This document shows positions 16,202 to 23,808 of a stretch of 64,000 nt of DNA, piece by piece; within the stretch, counting starts at the first letter, position 1, and each line of letters starts with the position of its first letter. Under the pieces are notes generated by a model. That model ran no database searches and was not told the DNA's origin. It saw only the letters and a program-made list of their open reading frames with translations. Source of the DNA: Victivallis lenta (GTDB lineage: Bacteria > Verrucomicrobiota > Lentisphaeria > Victivallales > Victivallaceae); NCBI RefSeq assembly GCF_009695545.1, contig NZ_VUNS01000012.1:62001-126000 (forward strand). Reading direction: 5' to 3'. Made by a program: the position numbers and the translations under genes.

Positions 16202-17086
16202 ATGCGACAGATGGACCTCTCTATGTATTACCGGTTCAACATCGATGAACTGCCGCCGGTGCCGCAGCCGTTCTATGCGTACGGGACCGGTATTTCGCGG
16301 CTTCTGCGCAGTCAGACGATGGTGAAGAAGGGAGGCGTGAATCCGTTTGTCGAAGTGCTCTGGGGCGTGGAGGGGGTCGGGGAACTGGTTCTTTTCGAGC
16401 AGGCGTTCCCGATCAAGCCGGGGGATGTGTTTTACTATCTGCCGGGGGAGACGCATGAATGCCGTTCACTTTGCGACTGCTGGAATTTGCGCTGGCTCTG
16501 CTTCGACGGGCCGCTGGCCGAGGCGGTCATGCTCTCCTACCGCTACCCGCGGCATCAGCATCCGAGTTCCGCGTATCCGGAGCGGCTTTTTACGGAGCTT
16601 GAGCGCAACATCGGGGACTCCGATCCGCTGCAGATCCGCCGGATGGCGGCGCTTGTCCTCGAGGCGCTGGCGCATGCCGGCGGCCGGGTTGCCGGCGGGC
16701 TGCGTTCGGAAGTGCTGACGCAGCGCTGCGTTGAGTTCATCGTGGCGAATCTGTCGAATCCGCAGCTCGGGGTCGGGATGCTCTGCGACGAGTTCAAGGT
16801 GGCGCGGTCGACGCTGACCAAGGTGTTTTCCGAACAGATGGGGTGCGCGCCGGGGCGCTACATCATGGATCACCGCATGGCGCACGGCATCGCGCTGCTG
16901 CGGGGGACGAGTCTGCCGGTCGGCGAGGTTGCGAAGCGGTGCGGCTTTGCCGAGACGCGCTCCTTCTCCCGCTTCATCCGGCGCGGCAATCAGGTTTCGC
17001 CGCTGGAAATGCGCAAACAGGGGGGCAGCAGCAGGCGGCCGGACCCGGTTTGCGGACAAACTGCCGATCCGGCGCGCGTCAAATGA
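16202..17086 (+). CDS. AraC-family transcriptional regulator
   Basis: 294-residue regulator. The N-terminal half is cupin-like (GVEGVGELVLFEQAFPIKPG, then DVFYYLPGETHECRS). The C-terminal half has two helix-turn-helix units of the AraC type (LSNPQLGVGMLCDEFKVARS; LPVGEVAKRCGFAETRSFSR), though the second ends FIRRGNQVSPLEMR rather than the textbook FKKxxGxTPxxYR. GGAAGGAG lies 5 bases before the ATG. It diverges from the pseudopilin 2/GH5 operon and converges on a GH78 gene, so it probably controls one or both in response to a sugar. Confidence 0.88.
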   Translation: MRQMDLSMYYRFNIDELPPVPQPFYAYGTGISRLLRSQTMVKKGGVNPFVEVLWGVEGVGELVLFEQAFPIKPGDVFYYLPGETHECRSLCDCWNLRWLCFDGPLAEAVMLSYRYPRHQHPSSAYPERLFTELERNIGDSDPLQIRRMAALVLEALAHAGGRVAGGLRSEVLTQRCVEFIVANLSNPQLGVGMLCDEFKVARSTLTKVFSEQMGCAPGRYIMDHRMAHGIALLRGTSLPVGEVAKRCGFAETRSFSRFIRRGNQVSPLEMRKQGGSSRRPDPVCGQTADPARVK

Positions 17087-17189
17087 ACAGAAAACGGACA
17101 TTTTGTCCGAAAGCGGGGCGCCGTCAGCCGGATTCAGGGCCGGATGGCCACGAATCCGGAGATGTTCCGGCTTCCCGGATCGGGGAGTT

Positions 17190-19433
17190 TTATTTGTTTG
17201 CGCCCGAAGGCAGGCCGCATTCGAAGCGGTTTTCTCCGGCCGCAAGCGTCCGGCTGCTGCCGTCCGGCAGCTCGACGCGGCCCGGCACGCCGTCGCCGAT
17301 CCGGGCGGTCAGCCGGAACTCGCCGCCGTCCCGCTCCCATTCGACTGAAATCTGTCCGGACGGCGCCCGGTGGGACGCCTTCACTCTGTCGACGCCGGCG
17401 GCCGGAAGCGGCCGGAGCGTGACTTCCGAAAATCCCGGATGCTTTTCGTCCGGCACGATTCCGGCCAGATACTGCATCATCCACGCCGCGATATCGCCGA
17501 ACATGATGTGGTTGCGCGACGCCTGCCCGTCCCAGTTCTCCCACAGCCCCGTCGCTCCGCGGGAGAGCCAGTGGACCCAGCCCGGGAAATCCGGCTGGGT
17601 CAGAATCCGGCAGGCCGTGTCGGCATAGCCGTTCGCGGCCAGCGCGCGCGGAACGAACTTTGCGCCGACAATGCCGAAATCGGCCCGGCAGCGGCGGTTT
17701 TCCATGTGTCCGGCCAGCTTCGCCGCGACTGCGGAGCGTTCTTTTTCCGGACAGAGGCCGAATTCAAGCGCGAGCGCGAGCGCGGTCGGTTCCCCCTTCG
17801 CATAGGTGCCGCCGCCGTGATAGAACGCTTTGTTGAAGGCCTCGCGGATTTCGGCCGCCAGCGCCCGCAGTTCGGCGGCGTCGCCGTCGCGGCCGAGCAG
17901 CTCGGCGCACTTGGCGACGGTGACCGTTTCGCAATAGCTGTAAGCAGTCGAAGTGACCTTCGTATCGACGATCCGCGAATGGTCGTAATGGCACCAGTCG
18001 CCGAGGCCGAATTCAATGATGCGGTTGTCCGCCAGCGTTTCGAGGAAACGGATGTACTGCCGCATCTGCCCGTAATTCCGTTCGATGATCGATCGGTCGC
18101 CGGTGTAGAGGTAGACGTTGTAGGGGATCAGGATGAATGCGCTGTCCCAGACCGGACCGGAACCCCAGTTGAAGCCCCAGCCGCCGGAGGGAATGATGCC
18201 GGGCAGCTGTCCGTTCGGGCGCTGCACGTCGGCGATGGTCTGAATCCACTCCGCATAGGACGACGCGAGGTCGAAATTGAAGAGCCCGGTTTCGGAGGCG
18301 AGCGATGCGTCGCCGGTCCAGCCGTTTTTTTCGCGGTGCGGACAGTCGGTCGGAATTCCGACGAAGTTCCCGACGAAGCTGCGGCGGGTGTATTCGAAGA
18401 GGGTGGTCAGCTCGCGGTTCGATGATTCGAAGGAGCCGATCGATGTGAAGCCGGTGCTGACGACTCTCGCCTCAAGCGCGACGATTTCGGCTGTCCCCTC
18501 TTCAACTGCAGCCTCGACGAAGTTGAAGCCGTGGTAGACGAAGCGCGGTTCCCACACCTCTTCATCGCCGCCCTTGAGGGTGTAGCGGTCGGTCTGGGTT
18601 TCGCCGCTCAGGATGAAGCTGCTGATGTTCGACTGGTCGATGTCGTCTTCGCCGTCGTTGATGAGTTCCGAATAACGGAGGCGGACGACGGCGCCGCGCT
18701 CCCCCCTGACCCGGATGCGCGCCCAGCCGGCGACCGGCTGGCCGATATCGTAAATTATGCCGCCGGAACGGCTTTTGAGTTCGCGCGCCGGTCTGAGAGT
18801 CCGTGTCACCCGGCAGGGAGGCATGACCTGTTCGGTGAGGACGCCGCCGGGACCCGGGATGATTTTCGCCTTCTCCCAGGCCGAGTCGTCGAAACTGTTT
18901 TCGGACCAGCCCGGAATCTCCTTCCGGGCATCGTAGAATTCGCCGTTGCGGAGCTGGGTGAACGTGATCGGCCCCGCTTCGCGCAGGCATTTCCAGCTCT
19001 CGTCGGTGCGGAGGGCGACTTTGCCGTCGATTTCGAGTTCGAGGATCAGCTTCGGATAGTCGTTCCACGACACTTTGTCGAAGTGCCAGACTTCGGAGGT
19101 CAGCAGGTTGTACCAGCCGGAGCCGAGAATGACGCCGAAGGTGTTCGCGCCTTTCCGGAGCCGGCTGCTGAGATCGTACTTTACATACCGGGCGCGGCGG
19201 TCGTACTGGGTGACGACGGGATCGAGCACATGGTCGCCGACCTTTTCGCCGTTCAGGTAAAGTTCATAATAGCCGAGTCCGCACAGATAGACGACGGCTT
19301 CGCCGCGGCCGTCCCATTCGAACGCCCGGCGGAAATACGGTGCGGGCCGGGCCGGAGCCTGCCAGTTGTTGAGACAGAAACCGGCGGAAATCCAATTCGA
19401 ACTCCATTTTCTCTCGATATCGCACGAAATCAT
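17190..19433 (-). CDS. Alpha-L-rhamnosidase, GH78 (cytoplasmic)
   Basis: 747-residue GH78 enzyme that should release terminal L-rhamnose. The N-terminal beta-sandwich lectin-like part (LGYYELYLNGEKVGDHVLDP) precedes an (alpha/alpha)6 barrel. The family acidic residues are in place: TDCPHREKNGWTGDA with D363, E368 and D375, and ATGLWENWDG with E632. No signal peptide is seen from the ATG at 19433, which is preferred to an upstream ATG because of GGGGAT before it and the promoter at 19469-19496. It probably acts on imported rhamnosides. Its neighbours are the convergent AraC gene and the upstream glycerol-1-phosphate dehydrogenase. Confidence 0.9.
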   Translation of the reverse strand: MISCDIERKWSSNWISAGFCLNNWQAPARPAPYFRRAFEWDGRGEAVVYLCGLGYYELYLNGEKVGDHVLDPVVTQYDRRARYVKYDLSSRLRKGANTFGVILGSGWYNLLTSEVWHFDKVSWNDYPKLILELEIDGKVALRTDESWKCLREAGPITFTQLRNGEFYDARKEIPGWSENSFDDSAWEKAKIIPGPGGVLTEQVMPPCRVTRTLRPARELKSRSGGIIYDIGQPVAGWARIRVRGERGAVVRLRYSELINDGEDDIDQSNISSFILSGETQTDRYTLKGGDEEVWEPRFVYHGFNFVEAAVEEGTAEIVALEARVVSTGFTSIGSFESSNRELTTLFEYTRRSFVGNFVGIPTDCPHREKNGWTGDASLASETGLFNFDLASSYAEWIQTIADVQRPNGQLPGIIPSGGWGFNWGSGPVWDSAFILIPYNVYLYTGDRSIIERNYGQMRQYIRFLETLADNRIIEFGLGDWCHYDHSRIVDTKVTSTAYSYCETVTVAKCAELLGRDGDAAELRALAAEIREAFNKAFYHGGGTYAKGEPTALALALEFGLCPEKERSAVAAKLAGHMENRRCRADFGIVGAKFVPRALAANGYADTACRILTQPDFPGWVHWLSRGATGLWENWDGQASRNHIMFGDIAAWMMQYLAGIVPDEKHPGFSEVTLRPLPAAGVDRVKASHRAPSGQISVEWERDGGEFRLTARIGDGVPGRVELPDGSSRTLAAGENRFECGLPSGANK

Positions 19434-19468
19434 GACAGCATCCCCGTGATTGAAGGTTGATTGAAGTA

Positions 19469-19496
19469 AAAATACCGTGCATTCGGGCATTTGCAA
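19469..19496 (-). promoter_or_regulatory. Promoter of the GH78 gene
   Basis: Minus strand TTGCAA (19491-19496), 16-base spacer, TATTTT (19469-19474), about 35 bases before the start at 19433. Confidence 0.5.
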
Positions 19497-19571
19497 GCCG
19501 GCGGGCGGAGAAATGAGGCGGAAAATAAAAGCGGAGCGCGGCAGGTCTGCCCATCCGTAAAGGCGGCGGGA

Positions 19572-19590
19572 AAGGGGCTCCGCGCCCCTT
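19572..19590 (-). terminator. GC-rich hairpin downstream of G1P dehydrogenase
   Basis: AAGGGGC and GCCCCTT form a 7-base-pair stem around a 5-base loop, 48 bases beyond the stop of the gene at 19638. On the minus strand the stem is followed by TTTCCCG, a weak T-rich tail. Its arm CCCTTGGAACCC recurs at 56092-56103, so it may be a dispersed repeat used as terminator. Confidence 0.45.
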
Positions 19591-19637
19591 GGAACCCTGT
19601 GGGGACCGGGCGGCCCCGAACCCGGTTGCTTTGTTTT

Positions 19638-20912
19638 CTACAGTGCGGCCAGCAGCGCTTTCGAGAGTCCGAGTTCGTAGACGAGGTCGAGGATCGTGTA
19701 GCGTTTGCGGATCAGCTGAGCCGCCGCGACGCCGTGAACGTATTGACCGCTCTCCAGCCCGATCTCCGCCGGCGACGCCGGACAGTGCGCCGCTTTCAGC
19801 ATCGCTTTGAGTTCCGCGAGCGGATAGAGCTGCTTTTGCGTCCGTTCCTTCAGCGCATTCCAGTTGCGGTAGATGAGTTCCCGCCGTTCCGCCAGCTTCT
19901 CCCCTTCGAGGAATTTGGACAGCGCGATCTCCTTCGCTTCGGCACCGTAGCAGCCGCGGATCAGCAGCGCGTCGATTTCCGCTTCGCGGGCCGCGCGCGG
20001 CAGTCCGGGTTCCGCATAGCGGCGCGCCTCTTTCTCCGTCAGCGAAAAGAGCGCTTCGTAGAGTGCGGTCGAGGCGACCGTGCCGACCGAAACTTTAAAC
20101 CCGTGCGAGACGGAGTCGCCGTTGAAAGTCAGGTTCTCCATCTCCCATATGTGGCTCATCAGGTGCTCCGCGCCGGAGGCCGGGCGGGAGTCGCGGTAGA
20201 GCTGCATGGAGTATCCGGTCGCCGCCAGCCCCATGAAAACGCGCCTGACATCCGCCGGATCGGATAAATTGTCGCGGAGCGGCGTCTGTACCAGCTCCCA
20301 GACGTCCGGCCGGACCGGCTCCATTCCGAGCTGGTCGACGACGATCCAGTCGGCTCCGGCCGGAATTTTCGCCATGAGGTCCGCATAACCGGCCGCGAAC
20401 ATTTCGGGCGGCGCGCTGTCGAGCACGGCGGTGTCCGCGACGATCGCCAGCGGCGCCGGACAGGGCAGCGTTTTCTTGAGTCCGTCGACGTTCAGCGCCG
20501 CGCCGTACGAGGTGTAACCGTCCACGGACGGAGCGGTCGGCACGCAGCAGTAACGGACCCCCTTCACCCCCGAGGCGCGTTTGACCAGATCGTTGACCGT
20601 CCCGCCGCCGACCGCGACCGGCACGCAGTTTTCCGGGAATGCGGCCAGCAGTTCGTCGACATGTTCGACCGTCGCGTGCAGGATCGGCCTGCCGGGGAAC
20701 AGATACGGCGCGCAGCGCCCGATTCCGGCTTCCTCGAAAATGGCGTTGAGCTTCTCTCCGGCGGCGGTCCAGGTGTTTTCGTCCGCGACGATCCACGCAT
20801 CCGGGCCGGCACCCCAGTGTTTGCGCAGGATTTCCGGCGCATGGCGCAAGGCGTCCGCTTCGAGCACGAAGCTCTCCGTTTCCAGTCCGGGCGGGATGGT
20901 GATCAGATTCAT
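19638..20912 (-). CDS. egsA: sn-Glycerol-1-phosphate dehydrogenase (AraM/EgsA-like)
   Basis: 424-residue member of the iron-containing-dehydrogenase fold, expected to reduce dihydroxyacetone phosphate to sn-glycerol-1-phosphate with NAD(P)H. Signatures: VAVGGGTVNDLVKRAS for dinucleotide binding, VPTAPSVDGYTSYGAALNVD, and metal-binding His candidates in SGAEHLMSHIWEM and SVSHGFKVSVG. Such enzymes start archaeal-type ether lipids in archaea; in bacteria AraM makes G1P for other lipids or glycans. GGAGG precedes the ATG and a good promoter is at 20948-20976. It is transcribed alone and diverges from aconitase. The physiological role here is open. Confidence 0.85.
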   Translation of the reverse strand: MNLITIPPGLETESFVLEADALRHAPEILRKHWGAGPDAWIVADENTWTAAGEKLNAIFEEAGIGRCAPYLFPGRPILHATVEHVDELLAAFPENCVPVAVGGGTVNDLVKRASGVKGVRYCCVPTAPSVDGYTSYGAALNVDGLKKTLPCPAPLAIVADTAVLDSAPPEMFAAGYADLMAKIPAGADWIVVDQLGMEPVRPDVWELVQTPLRDNLSDPADVRRVFMGLAATGYSMQLYRDSRPASGAEHLMSHIWEMENLTFNGDSVSHGFKVSVGTVASTALYEALFSLTEKEARRYAEPGLPRAAREAEIDALLIRGCYGAEAKEIALSKFLEGEKLAERRELIYRNWNALKERTQKQLYPLAELKAMLKAAHCPASPAEIGLESGQYVHGVAAAQLIRKRYTILDLVYELGLSKALLAAL

Positions 20913-20947
20913 GGCAATCCTCCAGCGGTTGATGTTTCGTTTTGTTT

Positions 20948-20976
20948 ATTATAGTACGAAACTTTGTGGAAAACAA
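20948..20976 (-). promoter_or_regulatory. Promoter of the G1P dehydrogenase gene
   Basis: Minus strand TTGTTT (20971-20976), 17-base spacer, TATAAT (20948-20953), 36 bases before the ATG at 20912. Confidence 0.65.
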
Positions 20977-21115
20977 GTGCGGAACCGATCTTTTTATCAC
21001 GGAAAAGAGTCCGGCTGTTTCCGACAGTCTCTTCCGGAAGAGTTCTGAGATATTTGCGCGCGGCATTCTTATAGTCAGACGATTTTATTTTTTTACGGGA
21101 AAAGCCGGCGGGAAT

Positions 21116-21144
21116 TTGCGAAAAAAACGATCCGGCGATATATT
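21116..21144 (+). promoter_or_regulatory. Promoter of the aconitase gene
   Basis: TTGCGA (21116-21121), 17-base spacer, TATATT (21139-21144), 51 bases before the start at 21196. Confidence 0.65.
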
Positions 21145-21195
21145 ACGGACTTGAGATTTTGCCCGTTACAATTTTTTCTCACAGGAGTTCATGCC

Positions 21196-23133
21196 ATGGC
21201 CAGAGGGACCGTTGTTCAGAAAATCATCGAAGCGCATTTTGTGGAAGGCAGCCGCGAAACCGGCAAGCCCGTCGCGATCCGGATCGACCAGACCCTGACT
21301 CAGGATGCGACCGGGACCATGGCCTACCTCGAACTCGAGGCCATGAATGTTCCCGGCGTCAAAACCGAGCTTTCGGTCTCCTACGTTGACCATAACATGA
21401 TGCAGAACGGCCCCGAAAACCGCAACGACCACCTGTATCTGCAGAGCGTCGCGGCTGCGAAGGGCGTCCGTTTCTCGCCTCCCGGCAACGGCATCTGCCA
21501 CCAGGTCCACCTCGAGCGCTTCGGCGTGCCGGGCAAGACGCTGATCGGGTCGGATTCCCACACCCCGACCGGCGGCGGCATCGGCATGATGGCGATCGGC
21601 GCGGGCGGGCTCGACGTCGCTCTTGCGATGGCCGGCAAGCCGTTCCGCATTCCGTACCCGAAGGTCATCGGCGTGAAGCTGACCGGGAAGCTTTCGCCGT
21701 GGTGCGCCGCGAAGGATGTGATCCTGAAGCTCCTGTCGATCCTGACCACCAAGGGGAACGTCGGCTCGGTCGTCGAGTACTTCGGCCCCGGCGTGGCGAC
21801 GCTGACCGTGCCGCAGCGCGCGACGATCACGAACATGGGCGCCGAACTCGGCGTCACGACGAGCCTCTTTCCGTCCGACGAATCGACCCGCGTTTTCCTG
21901 AAGGCGCAGGACCGCGAGAAGGATTTCGTTCCGCTCGCGGCCGATCCGGACGCCGAATACGACCAGGTCATCGAGATCCGGCTCGACGAGATCGAGCCGC
22001 TCGCGGCCTGCCCCTCCAGCCCGGACAACATCAAGTCGGTCCGCGAACTGGCCGGCACGAAGGTCGGACAGGTCCTCATCGGTTCCTGCACGAACTCGAG
22101 TTACCGCGATCTCGCCATGGTCGCCATGACGCTGAAGGGGCGCCGGGTTTCCGAATCGGTCACGCTCTCGATCGCGCCGGGCAGCCGCCAGGTGCTCGAG
22201 ATGCTGGCCCGCAACGGCATGCTGGCCGACATCATCGCCTCCGGCGCGCGCATTCTCGAAACCGGCTGCGGCCCGTGCATCGGGCAGGGACAGAGCCCGG
22301 CCGACGACACGGTCAGCGTCCGCACCTTCAACCGGAATTTCGCCGGGCGCACCGGCACGAAGGGCGATCAGGCTTACCTGGTCAGCCCCGAAACCGCCGT
22401 CGCCATCGCGCTCACCGGCGAGTTCACCGACCCCCGCACCGCCGGAATCGAATACCCGAACGTGGTTGAACCCGAAGTGTTCGAGATCAACGACAATATG
22501 ATTCAGCTGCCGGGCGGTTCCGGCGAGATCGTCCGCAAGCGCACCATCGGCGCGCCGCCGGTCAACCAGCCGCTGCCGGACGAGCTCGACGGCGTCGTGG
22601 TCATCAAGGTCGGCGACAAAATCACGACCGACCACATCATGCCGGCCGGCATCCATCTGAAGCACCGCAGCAATATTCCGGTCTATGCGAAGGTCGTCTT
22701 CGAGTGCTTCAACGAGGCGGGCAGGCCGACTTTCGCCGAACGGGCTTCGGCGGTCCGCGATTCCGGAAAAGCCGGGATTATCGTCGGCCGCGACAGCTAC
22801 GGGCAGGGGTCGAGCCGCGAACATGCGGCGATCTGCCCGATGTATCTCGGCGTGAAGGTCGTCGCCGCGCTGGCGATTGAACGGATTCACAGCGCGAACC
22901 TCGTGAATTTCGGCATCGTTCCGCTGGTCTTTGCGAATCCGGCCGACTACGATTCGATCGGGGAGAACGATTCGCTGGTTTTCCACAGCCTGCGCGGGCA
23001 GCTCAGGCCGGGCGAACCGGTCCGGGGAGAGCTCACGAAGGCCGACGGCACAAAGAAGGAGATCGTCTTCAACCATCGCCTGTCGGCGGAGGACATCCGG
23101 ATCATCCTCGCCGGCGGCATGCTGAATCTGTAA
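21196..23133 (+). CDS. acnA: Aconitate hydratase
   Basis: 645-residue single-chain aconitase interconverting citrate and isocitrate. The three [4Fe-4S] cysteines are visible: C298 in LIGSCTNSSYRDL and C358/C361 in ETGCGPCIGQG. Other family signatures are SDSHTPTGGGIGMMAIGAGG and the swivel-domain VGRDSYGQGSSREHAA. Length is that of the shorter anaerobe-type aconitases rather than the ~890-residue AcnA. The ATG at 21196 is chosen because AGGAG is 8 bases upstream; the ATG at 21191 would be too close. It is the first gene of a plus-strand run with ung and a GH78 gene. Within the wider homoaconitase/isopropylmalate family the citrate-specific role is likely, not proven. Confidence 0.9.
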   Translation: MARGTVVQKIIEAHFVEGSRETGKPVAIRIDQTLTQDATGTMAYLELEAMNVPGVKTELSVSYVDHNMMQNGPENRNDHLYLQSVAAAKGVRFSPPGNGICHQVHLERFGVPGKTLIGSDSHTPTGGGIGMMAIGAGGLDVALAMAGKPFRIPYPKVIGVKLTGKLSPWCAAKDVILKLLSILTTKGNVGSVVEYFGPGVATLTVPQRATITNMGAELGVTTSLFPSDESTRVFLKAQDREKDFVPLAADPDAEYDQVIEIRLDEIEPLAACPSSPDNIKSVRELAGTKVGQVLIGSCTNSSYRDLAMVAMTLKGRRVSESVTLSIAPGSRQVLEMLARNGMLADIIASGARILETGCGPCIGQGQSPADDTVSVRTFNRNFAGRTGTKGDQAYLVSPETAVAIALTGEFTDPRTAGIEYPNVVEPEVFEINDNMIQLPGGSGEIVRKRTIGAPPVNQPLPDELDGVVVIKVGDKITTDHIMPAGIHLKHRSNIPVYAKVVFECFNEAGRPTFAERASAVRDSGKAGIIVGRDSYGQGSSREHAAICPMYLGVKVVAALAIERIHSANLVNFGIVPLVFANPADYDSIGENDSLVFHSLRGQLRPGEPVRGELTKADGTKKEIVFNHRLSAEDIRIILAGGMLNL

Positions 23134-23143
23134 GGAGGCTGCC

Positions 23144-23800
23144 GTGGAAGCTCTGCCGTGCGCATGGCGTGAATTCCTGGGCGGTGAGCTCGATTCCGCC
23201 GGATTCGACGCGACCCTCGAACGGGTTGCCGCGGAGCGCGCGGCCGGGCTGCAGGTGTTTCCGCCGGAAGGGCAGCTGTTCACCGCGCTGCGCCTCACGC
23301 CGCCCGAAGCGGTCCGCGTGGTTCTGCTCGGGCAGGACCCGTATCATGACGACGGGCAGGCCGAGGGGCTGGCGTTTTCGGTGGCGCCGGGCGTGAAGTT
23401 TCCGCCGAGTCTGCGCAATATCTTCAAGGAGTATGCGTCGGACCTCGGGCGGGAGATTCCGCTCTCCGGATCATTGCGGAACTGGGCGGCGAACGGTGTG
23501 CTGCTGCTGAACAGCGTGTTGTCGGTCCGCGCGCACGAGGCCGGCAGCCACCGGAAATTCGGATGGGAGCGTTTTACCGACTCGGTCATCCGCTCGCTGA
23601 ACCGGCGGGCGGAGCCGGTTGTCTTTCTGCTCTGGGGGAATTTCGCGATAGCGAAGCGGCCGCTGATCGACGAGTCGCGCCACCGGGTGTTCGAGAACGT
23701 GCATCCGTCGCCGCTGTCGGCGCATCGCGGTTTTTTCGGCAGCCGCCCGTTTTCGCAGGCGGAACAGGCGTTGGACGGCTGGAAATGGCCGGAACTTTGA
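23144..23800 (+). CDS. ung: Uracil-DNA glycosylase, family 1
   Basis: 218-residue DNA repair enzyme that removes uracil from DNA. Motif A is VLLGQDPYHDDGQAEGLAFS with catalytic D65 and Y68. Further family sequences are LLLNSVLSVRAHEAGSH and the DNA-intercalation loop HPSPLSAHRGFFGSRPFS. Translation most likely starts at GTG 23144, because TAAGGAGG lies 6 bases upstream; the next ATG would remove only a few residues. It lies 10 bases after aconitase and 8 bases before the second GH78 gene, so it is probably cotranscribed with them. Confidence 0.95.
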   Translation: MEALPCAWREFLGGELDSAGFDATLERVAAERAAGLQVFPPEGQLFTALRLTPPEAVRVVLLGQDPYHDDGQAEGLAFSVAPGVKFPPSLRNIFKEYASDLGREIPLSGSLRNWAANGVLLLNSVLSVRAHEAGSHRKFGWERFTDSVIRSLNRRAEPVVFLLWGNFAIAKRPLIDESRHRVFENVHPSPLSAHRGFFGSRPFSQAEQALDGWKWPEL

Positions 23801-23808
23801 GGATGTAA

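Noticed and set aside
19497-19637. tRNA or small RNA gene in the GC-rich gap
   Set aside because: Hairpins are present, but no cloverleaf, TTCGA-type T-loop or anticodon stem could be drawn.
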